DNA of 64,000 nucleotides from positions 310,001 through 374,000 of the forward strand of contig JADJOZ010000003.1 in NCBI GenBank assembly GCA_016713525.1, in the 5' to 3' direction. The translations under genes were made by a program, and so were the position numbers. The notes beneath the pieces were generated by a model. It saw only the letters and a program-made list of their open reading frames with translations. It had not been told where the DNA came from and did not search any database. Shown here piece after piece: positions 57,745 to 64,000 of this stretch. The stretch is from Bacteroidota bacterium. Its GTDB lineage: Bacteria > Bacteroidota > Bacteroidia > AKYH767-A > OLB10. How positions within the stretch are numbered: the first letter of the stretch is position 1; each line of letters opens with the position of its first letter.

Positions 57745-59679
57745 ATGAAGTACCATTTTAATATTATTTACATTTTGCTGCTGTTATTGATAGCTACCTC
57801 TTGCAATCAACAGAGTGGAGAAAGCGATATAGTTACTGGTAACGATTCATTTGTTGTTAAAAACTTTAATCCTGTTTCTAATTTTCAGGCAGACTCATCA
57901 AAAATTGTTTCATTAAGCCTTGACTACTATGATGCAATCAACCAGGGCTTCCGGATTCCTACAATACGCCAATCTGACAATGGGGCTTTCCAGGTAAAAT
58001 TTGAAATTAAGAATACCTCAGCCAGGGCTGCCCGGTATGAATATAAAATACTTTACACCAATGAAACATATAAATTTTCTGAAGTAGACGATTCAGGAAA
58101 GGAAAACCCTTTGTCATGGGAAAATTTCTATGGTTCCTGGGAGAATACAGATATTCTGGTTAAGGAAACTGGTGAAATTAATCCTGATGGCAAATTTCAT
58201 TTGATTACCGATGAAATAACGATAGTTGGAAACCCAAGGAATGAAAAAAGATACTTTGAAAATGGAAAGAATGACAGATGGAAGCGAAATCCAAGAGTAG
58301 GTGAATACCGGTTTCTTCTTGTAATAACTCAGAAAGGTGACGGTTCTGAAAATAGTATTCCTGATTACGTGAAAGATATTGCTGGATTTGAAAAATATAA
58401 AAATAAAAACCCATTTTACTTTATCAATTCGGAAGAGTATAAAAAGCACAATGATTTGGTCTGTGTCTTGGGTGATATTAATCTCAAAGTTTATGCAAAG
58501 CCTGATCTGGGTCAGGGTGTTTACATCAATCCTGTCAATTTTCAGAATATTGATACCATGAATTTGACTTCTAAAAATTGCGGTCAGGATAGTTCCATAT
58601 ATGAAAATGCTGCTTTTGAACAATTCGTAAATAATATTGACCCATCTATGAAATTTGTAAATATACCTGTTGTAAAAGATATTATGGGTGATGGATACAC
58701 TAAGAAAGATTATAATTGGGATAAGGCATTTTATAAAATTGAAGAAATGATCGCACCTCTTCCGGGTGTAGCTCGAAAACCTTGTGAAACAGTTTATTCG
58801 GATTTTGAGAGTAAGAAAATTGTAATGCGTAATCCTGGTTGTGTGGAAGGTTCGTGGAGGAAGGAGAGTGTCGGCATTCGCACCAGACATGGATTTGCAT
58901 ACGGAAAATATCGCTTAAAATGTAAACTCACCCAGTTATTGAATAAAGACAATGTGTGGAATGGTATAACCAATGCAATTTGGTTATTATATCAACAAAA
59001 TAGTGGTGCATGGAATAACAGACGTGCATGTGAAAAAGAAGGGTTCATGGAGACATACTGGGGGGGAGATAATGACAAAAGAGTTCCAATTATTAATTAT
59101 TCAGAAATTGATTTCGAAATCTTAAAGACTCCACCTTATTGCCCTCCCTTTGATTTTCCACCGGTTATTCAGAATCCAACCTATAACCAATATGATGTAT
59201 CTAAATGGGATGTGCCATTTCCGGAAGAGCTTATCAAGGCTGACCCAATGATTTCTGTAGCGTGCACGAATTGGGACATGGCTTGTAAACAACCGCGAAA
59301 TTTTAACTCGGGCTGTAATGAGATTAAGCATCAGGATAAACTGTACTATTCTCACCGTTGGACAGATAAGTATCGTGCATTAACTCAGAAAAAGTACGAA
59401 TCTGATGATGAGCTTTTTGCATCTGACTATTACTATTTCCAGATTGATTGGAAGCCAAATGAAATTATTTGGAGTATTGGCCCGAGCCCTTCAAACATGA
59501 GAGAAGTAGGTTATATGAACTATGAGGTTACTTCAATTCCAAATAACCAGATGACTCTTATCATAACTCAGGAGTATCATAATACTAAGTGGTGGCCGGG
59601 CTCACCATATATGCAGGAAAATATACCATTCCCATCTAAAGATTTAATTGGTGAAATTTATGAACTCGTTATTGAATAA
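57745..59679 (+). CDS. GH16-like glycoside hydrolase lipoprotein with N-terminal Ig-like region
   Basis: This encodes 644 residues. Lipobox: MKYHFNIIYILLLLLIATSC (A-T-S-C). Residues about 30-350 are beta-rich and unrecognised. The C-terminal part reads as a GH16/concanavalin-like jelly roll: YGKYRLKCKLTQLL, NAIWLL, SEIDFEIL (matches the GH16 catalytic motif E-I-D-x-E at about residues 453-457) and YYYFQIDWKPNEIIWSIG. GH16 enzymes cleave beta-1,3/1,4-glucans, agar, carrageenan and related polymers; in biosynthetic loci (for example ExoK for succinoglycan) they trim the product. Adjacent genes are glycosyltransferase-like and module-bearing, so a trimming or attachment role is plausible. A dedicated family search is needed for the substrate. 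Confidence 0.7.
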   Translation: MKYHFNIIYILLLLLIATSCNQQSGESDIVTGNDSFVVKNFNPVSNFQADSSKIVSLSLDYYDAINQGFRIPTIRQSDNGAFQVKFEIKNTSARAARYEYKILYTNETYKFSEVDDSGKENPLSWENFYGSWENTDILVKETGEINPDGKFHLITDEITIVGNPRNEKRYFENGKNDRWKRNPRVGEYRFLLVITQKGDGSENSIPDYVKDIAGFEKYKNKNPFYFINSEEYKKHNDLVCVLGDINLKVYAKPDLGQGVYINPVNFQNIDTMNLTSKNCGQDSSIYENAAFEQFVNNIDPSMKFVNIPVVKDIMGDGYTKKDYNWDKAFYKIEEMIAPLPGVARKPCETVYSDFESKKIVMRNPGCVEGSWRKESVGIRTRHGFAYGKYRLKCKLTQLLNKDNVWNGITNAIWLLYQQNSGAWNNRRACEKEGFMETYWGGDNDKRVPIINYSEIDFEILKTPPYCPPFDFPPVIQNPTYNQYDVSKWDVPFPEELIKADPMISVACTNWDMACKQPRNFNSGCNEIKHQDKLYYSHRWTDKYRALTQKKYESDDELFASDYYYFQIDWKPNEIIWSIGPSPSNMREVGYMNYEVTSIPNNQMTLIITQEYHNTKWWPGSPYMQENIPFPSKDLIGEIYELVIE

Positions 59680-61508
59680 AAGCGGTATTGATCGAAGGTT
59701 TTCTTTTTGGATAGTGATTCTGCTTATTGGAATTATTTCTTTCATAAGATTGAATGATTCCAGGTGGGCACATAAAGGAAATGTAGGAGATACACAGCTT
59801 TCATTCGATAGTTTTGGATATTATCTTTACCTGCCATCTGCTTTCATTTATCATGATTTTTCCCAGCTTGAATACCTGAAGGATGTTTTGCCTGCGTACA
59901 AACCCACTACTGATTTTTCTCAAGCCGCAGAAGGTCCCAAAGGAAGATATGTGAATAAGTACACTATTGGACAGTCAATAATGTTTGCTCCTTTTTTTCC
60001 TGATCGCGCATTATTTGATTGTGCCATTTACTGAATTTAGCAGAGATGGATTTTCGCACCCTTACCAACTTTTAATTTCTATAGGTTGCCTGATTTATAC
60101 TATTATTGGATTACTCTTTTTGCGAAAGGCATTAAATTTCTATTTTGATGATCGGATCACTGCAAGCGTATTGGTTCTAATTGTTTTAGGTACTAATTAT
60201 ATGCTATATGCTTCAAGGGAAAATACCATGCCTCATAACCAATTGTTCGCATTGTTTGCTGTGATTCTATATTTGACTTCCCGGTTTTACCAGCACCCCT
60301 CATTCGGCAGAGCAACCTTAATTGGATCCTTAATAGGACTTTGTGGTCTGGTCAGGCCAACTGAAGTAATTATTTGTATCATTCCAGTCTTATGGGGTGT
60401 TTATACTATTCCCGATTTCAGCCACAGAATAAGAAACTACTGGAAGCATATCGGTATCATGGCACTGACTGCATTTTGTGTTTTTTCAATTCAGCTTATG
60501 TATTGGAAATTACAAAGTGGAAGCTGGCTTTTTTATTCTTATGGAAATGAAAGTCTTAATTTTCTGAATCCACATTTTTTTGAAGTGCTATTTAGTTTCA
60601 GAAAGGGTTTGTTTGTATACACCCCTGTAATCCTTTTTGGATTTATTGGAATTATTTTGATGTTTAAAAAGATGAATCAGCATGTTATTGCTATTGTTAG
60701 TTTTGCTGTATTAAATTTGATTATTGTTAGTTCATGGGATTGTTGGTGGTATGGAGGTAGTTTTGGTCAGCGTTCCATGGTTCAGTTCTATGCAATTGCT
60801 GCCATTCCTTTAGCTGCTTTTATAAGTTTCTTGATTCAGCAAAAAAACAATTTGCTAAAGGGTTTGCTTGGATCCGTTTTAGTGTTTTTACTTGTTTTGA
60901 ATGTATTTCAGGTTTGGCAGTACAAGAAAGGAATTATACACTACGAAAGCATGACTAAAGAGGCATATATTTCGGTTTTTGGAAAATTTAGTTCCCCGGA
61001 TAATCTGAGCAGCCTATTTAAAGAACCTGACTATAGTCATTACCGACCTGCAAAGAACATAAGCAATGAGGAGCATATGCTGATAAATGAAAATTTTGAA
61101 TCCGGTTATTTTCCGGGATATGGATATGAAAAATCTGCAGGTTTTAGATCCGATAAAACTATACAGTTTAGTCCGACCTTTACATTCCCATTGAAATCGT
61201 TGAAATTTGCTCCGGAAGTTAAAATTAAATGCTCTTTCATGGCAATGTCCGGAAAAGATATCAGTGACAGTAAGTTAATAATGACTGTCGAAGCTGATGG
61301 GAAACCGGCATATATTTATAAAAGTCTTGACTTAAGCATGCTCAAGTTAACTAATAGTGAATGGCATCCTGTTGAAATGTGGCTGGATGTGCCTAAATAT
61401 GCAGGAGTAAACGATGTCATTAAGGTATATATCTGGAACCAAAATGATGATGAATTATTCATTGATAATTTGCAAATAGTGCTCCTGAAAAAGAAGTTTT
61501 TGATGTAG
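59660..61508 (+). CDS. Polytopic GT-C-type glycosyltransferase with C-terminal jelly-roll-like module, frameshifted
   Basis: The restored product is about 615 residues. The start is set at the ATG at 59660 (MNSLLNKSGIDRRFSFW), overlapping the GH16 gene stop by 20 bp; a TTG at 59648 is also possible. It has about ten membrane segments with a first-loop DTQLSFDSFGYYLYLP (acidic residues expected for GT-C), followed by a C-terminal domain (about residues 475-610) ending VIKVYIWNQNDDELFIDNLQI. That ending matches the jelly-roll-like modules of the 55449 and 62888 genes. The frame breaks in TTTTTTT at 59992-59998; six T give MFAPFFLIAHYLIVPFTEF. It probably transfers a polyprenyl-linked sugar in the periplasm; the fused module may hold the acceptor glycan. 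Ends 22 bp before the IS256 left end. Confidence 0.72.
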
Positions 61509-61530
61509 CTTCGGGTATTAATCCTGGTCC

Positions 61531-61559
61531 TGTAAATAATTTTGTGTAAATCTATTTTT
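61531..61559. repeat. IS256-family terminal inverted repeat, left (IRL)
   Basis: TGTAAATAATTTTGTGTAAA... pairs with the right end in inverted orientation with a few mismatches and one small indel near TCTATTTT. Confidence 0.8.
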
Positions 61560-61619
61560 AAAAGCTGTAGGAAAAGTTGGCAGTAATAAATAAAATTACT
61601 AACCTTAAACTACAGAATC

Positions 61620-62828
61620 ATGGAAAAGGACAATATAGATTTACCAAAGGACTTTCTTAAGCAATTCAAGAACAAGGAAGAGTTCCAGAATTTCTTTCAA
61701 ACCCTGTCCAAACAAGGGGTTGAGGATATGCTTAAGGCGGAACTGGATGAACATTTGGGATATGAGAAACATAGCCCGGAAGGCCATCATTCAGGCAATT
61801 CCCGGAACGGATTTAGCAAGAAAAAGGTTAAAACAGAATCCGTTGGAGATATGATTTTAAACATCCCAAGAGACCGAAAATCGACTTTCAAGCCCCAGCT
61901 TAGCCCAAAGCACGAGCGGATGAGCGACACGATTGAGCAGGCTATTATAGGCATGTACTCCCGTGGAATGACCACCCGGGACATTGAAGAACAGGTTCGG
62001 GAAATGTATGGCATTGATGTCAGAGAAGGCACCATATCCAACGTTACCAACCGGCTCATTGACAACATCAAGCAATGGCAGATACGACCGCTGGAATTAG
62101 TCTATTTTGTGGTCTGGATGGACGGCATCTCCTTGAAAATCCGTTCCAACGGAAACATAATCAATAAGACCATATTCTTGGTAATCGGATTAAATAACCA
62201 GGGCATGAAAGAAGTCTTAGGGATGTGGATTAACGAAACGGAGAGCGCCTCATTCTGGCTAAATGTATTGACCGACTTAAAGGCTCGTGGTGTAGAAGAT
62301 ATCCTGATTGCATGCACCGACAATCTGAAAGGTTTTACGGATGCCATTCGCTCAATTTTTCCAAAAACAATCACCCAACTATGCGTAGTGCATCAAATAC
62401 GAAACAGCGCTCGCTATGTAGTGTGGAAGGATAAAAAGGAGTTTATGATCGATTTAAAGGCTGTATATGATGCTCCTAACCGGGAAGCTGCTGCTGATGC
62501 ATTAAATGCTTTAGAAAGTAAATGGGGTAAGAAATATGGCTATGTGGTGCAATCCTGGCGCAACAACTGGGACGATCTGACACACTACTTTGATTTTCCT
62601 CATGAAGTGCGGCGAATCATTTATACTACTAATGTTATAGAAAGCCTGAACAGCGGAATCAGGAAATACACTCTCTTAAAAAATATTTTTCCAGACGATT
62701 CCGCAGCTTTGAAAGCTGTGTATCTTGCAATTAACAATCTTGAAAAAAAGTGGGTGCATACTGTCCGGAACTGGGGCGCAATACTGAATCAATTTATTAT
62801 TATATTTGAAGGCAGATGTCAACACTAA
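61620..62828 (+). CDS. IS256-family (mutator-type) transposase
   Basis: This encodes 402 residues, the standard length. The family landmarks are present: ELDEHLGYEKH, GNSRNGFSKKKVKT, NIPRDRKSTFKPQL, GMYSRGMTTRDIEEQV; DDE catalysts in VVWMDGISLK (first Asp), IACTDNLKGFTDAI (second Asp) and TNVIESLNSGIRK (Glu); and the CVVHQIRNS block between the second Asp and the Glu. The frame is intact, so the element is potentially active. It sits inside a surface-glycan-like locus. Confidence 0.97.
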   Translation: MEKDNIDLPKDFLKQFKNKEEFQNFFQTLSKQGVEDMLKAELDEHLGYEKHSPEGHHSGNSRNGFSKKKVKTESVGDMILNIPRDRKSTFKPQLSPKHERMSDTIEQAIIGMYSRGMTTRDIEEQVREMYGIDVREGTISNVTNRLIDNIKQWQIRPLELVYFVVWMDGISLKIRSNGNIINKTIFLVIGLNNQGMKEVLGMWINETESASFWLNVLTDLKARGVEDILIACTDNLKGFTDAIRSIFPKTITQLCVVHQIRNSARYVVWKDKKEFMIDLKAVYDAPNREAAADALNALESKWGKKYGYVVQSWRNNWDDLTHYFDFPHEVRRIIYTTNVIESLNSGIRKYTLLKNIFPDDSAALKAVYLAINNLEKKWVHTVRNWGAILNQFIIIFEGRCQH

Positions 62829-62840
62829 TTGCAACTAATG

Positions 62841-62869
62841 AAAATAGGGTTTACGCAAAATTCTTTACA
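62841..62869. repeat. IS256-family terminal inverted repeat, right (IRR)
   Basis: On the minus strand it reads TGTAAAGAATTTTGCGTAAA, matching IRL. Its outer edge lies only 18 bp before the start codon of the following lipoprotein gene. Confidence 0.8.
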
Positions 62870-62887
62870 CACTCGTTTAATTTATTC

Positions 62888-63403
62888 ATGATGAAATATA
62901 TTTCAATAGTTTGTTTATGCACTGCTTTATATTCTTGTTCCAATGTGAATGAATTCAGTAGTGAACCTTATTTCAAAACCAGTTTTGATGATATTGCGGG
63001 TTGGGTTCCTGAGAGTTCTTTATTAGCAGGTAATTCTTACAGCGGGAATTATGCTATCAAAACAGATTCTTCGGCTGAATATAGTTTGGTATGGAAGAGA
63101 ACTTTTTTAAAACTAAGCACTCACACTTTAACAAAAGTCAGAATATCAGCATATGCAAAGTTATTAGGCGCAAAAAACAATGCTTGTATTGTTGTATCGA
63201 TTGATTCCGGCGATAAAACATTATATTGGAATAGCCTGGAATTCAAGAAACATAACCTTAATTCTAAATCCTGGAAAAAGGTTGAGTCATTTATAGAAAT
63301 TCCACTTGTAACTGACAGTTCTGCTCAAATCAACATCTACTTATGGGGGAAAGAGGGATCTGCTGTTGTTATTGATGATCTGGAGGTTGAGTTTTGTATT
63401 TAG
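62888..63403 (+). CDS. Lipoprotein consisting of one jelly-roll-like module
   Basis: About 171 residues from the ATG at 62888 (or 62891); an open frame upstream is part of the IS. Lipobox: MKYISIVCLCTALYSC (L-Y-S-C). The rest is a single module of about 150 residues (PYFKTSFDDIAGWVPESS start; INIYLWGKEGSAVVIDDLEV end), the fourth copy of the module in this locus. It starts 18 bp after the IS right end, so its transcription may now depend on the IS. Its 3' end overlaps the convergent GT-C gene by 35 bp. Probably anchored to the outer membrane; function unknown, carbohydrate binding suspected. Confidence 0.7.
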   Translation: MMKYISIVCLCTALYSCSNVNEFSSEPYFKTSFDDIAGWVPESSLLAGNSYSGNYAIKTDSSAEYSLVWKRTFLKLSTHTLTKVRISAYAKLLGAKNNACIVVSIDSGDKTLYWNSLEFKKHNLNSKSWKKVESFIEIPLVTDSSAQINIYLWGKEGSAVVIDDLEVEFCI

Positions 63404-64000
63404 CAGTATCGGATTTCCGGTATATGGCTATTGATTTAAATTGTCCTATTTTTTGATTTTTAATATATTCCGGCAAGGTAGTTACTGATGAATATCTTTC
63501 ATCAAAAATAATATAATCTGCTTTCATTTTCAGCACCGCCTCTAATGAACTCTCATTTTTACCCAATGGAATGGTCCACCCTTTTTGATTCATGAGATAT
63601 AAGGTAACATTTGGAGAATAATCAAAATAAGAAAGAACCTCTTGGTCATATCTTATTCCTAAGCTCCTTAAATATGGTTCTATATCATGGTAAACCAGAT
63701 AAGAATCTGTTCCAGAATTAACTGCACCTGCTATACTAAATCTTTCTTTTAGAAATTTGCGAGTTGTAATTGCCGATGTTACGACTGTAGCTAGAACAAC
63801 TACTATTAATGTGTGCTGAATTAGTTTTCTTTTATGGTATTTTTTTATCGCCTCTGCTGAAACTAACAATTGAAAGAAAAATACCGGGAAAAGAGCTATA
63901 ATATAGTACTCATGATTTGTAAATTGTCGAACCATTAATATGGCAAAACTTGCAGTGCCGAGATATAGAAATATAAGTATTGCCAGCAGCAATTTATTGG
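63369..64000 (-). CDS. Polytopic glycosyltransferase-like protein, C-terminal part (gene runs off right edge)
   Basis: The frame is open from the right edge to the stop at 63369, giving about 210 residues here. Two to three membrane segments (LLLAILIFLYLGTASFAIL, YIIALFPVFFFQLLVSA, LIVVVLATVVTSAIT) precede a soluble C-terminal domain with RYDQEVLSYFDYSPNVTLYLMNQKGWTI and MKADYIIFDERY, a pattern typical of ArnT/PMT-type GT-C proteins. The first methionine inside the window (63992) is not the true start. It overlaps the convergent lipoprotein gene by 35 bp. Likely a second sugar transferase in the glycan locus. Confidence 0.6.
   Translation of the reverse strand, partial: NKLLLAILIFLYLGTASFAILMVRQFTNHEYYIIALFPVFFFQLLVSAEAIKKYHKRKLIQHTLIVVVLATVVTSAITTRKFLKERFSIAGAVNSGTDSYLVYHDIEPYLRSLGIRYDQEVLSYFDYSPNVTLYLMNQKGWTIPLGKNESSLEAVLKMKADYIIFDERYSSVTTLPEYIKNQKIGQFKSIAIYRKSDTAKYKTQPPDHQ

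Larger units (their letters stand above)
61531..62869. mobile_element. IS256-family insertion sequence, complete
   Basis: About 1.34 kb with imperfect terminal inverted repeats: left TGTAAATAATTTTGTGTAAA (61531-61550) and, on the opposite strand, TGTAAAGAATTTTGCGTAAA (62869-62850). They match at 18 of 20 positions. It carries one transposase gene. The bases next to the ends (left ...GGTCC, right CACTCG...) do not show an obvious 8-9 bp target duplication, so the insertion is old or the ends have drifted. It separates the GT-C gene from the module lipoprotein. Confidence 0.85.

Noticed and set aside
58114..58890. 258-codon open frame antisense to the GH16-like gene
   Set aside because: It mirrors an AT-rich coding region, is rich in Ile/Phe/Tyr and Asn, and the sense frame has clear domain motifs.
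61620..62828. Possible passenger gene or toxin inside the IS
   Set aside because: The only gene is an intact IS256-family transposase.

Overview
The window comes from a member of the Bacteroidota. The evidence is a type IX secretion (T9SS) gene set (a PorV/PorQ-family barrel, a PorU-like C25 sortase, a PorP/SprF barrel with an OmpA/PD40 partner), C-terminal sorting domains on secreted proteins, several exact TAnnTTTG -7 promoter boxes, a general lack of Shine-Dalgarno sequences, and DUF4271 and DUF5686 family genes. I cannot place it below phylum or class level. Base composition is AT-rich. I saw no tRNA, rRNA or CRISPR array.

Layout. 1-6.9 kb: the N-terminal 935 codons of a giant PKD-repeat surface protein, an M43 metalloprotease, and a PorP/SprF + OmpA/PD40 pair. 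7-11.3 kb: a decayed stretch with two orphan T9SS sorting-domain remnants and dispersed hairpin repeats, then two paralogous beta-propeller proteins with sorting domains. 11.5-32.7 kb: mostly housekeeping and envelope genes (M1 aminopeptidase, DUF4271-hemD-rnpA-yidD-ctpA, an O-antigen-ligase-like protein, a response-regulator/PAS/histidine kinase, meaB, DinB, a GT2-GT4-uvrC run, a PD40/beta-barrel protein and a truncated M20 amidohydrolase). 32.7-35 kb: repeat-rich intergenic DNA around a 57-residue lipoprotein and a PNPOx-like gene. 35-53.8 kb: recQ, kdsD, tatC, an AhpD-like gene, DUF5686, lptB, purS, pssA, porV-like, porU-like, lnt and lpdA. 53.9-64 kb: a surface-glycan-like locus with a methyltransferase, GT2, a membrane-anchored beta-propeller/jelly-roll protein, a GH16-like lipoprotein, two polytopic GT-C-type glycosyltransferases, a jelly-roll lipoprotein and a complete IS256-family element.

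Two observations stand out. First, a jelly-roll-like module ending in a Y-x-W-N/G...D-D/N-L motif occurs four times in three different genes of the 55-63.4 kb locus, including fused to the C-terminus of a polytopic glycosyltransferase, next to a GH16-like lipoprotein. This may be an undescribed polysaccharide assembly/attachment system. Second, at least 11 single-base indels, nearly all in homopolymers, split otherwise intact genes. There are also two in-frame stops in recQ, an apparent internal deletion in the histidine kinase, and an apparent deletion joining the outer-membrane protein to the M20 amidohydrolase. The homopolymer pattern looks more like consensus sequence error than biology, so split genes are annotated here across their full extent.
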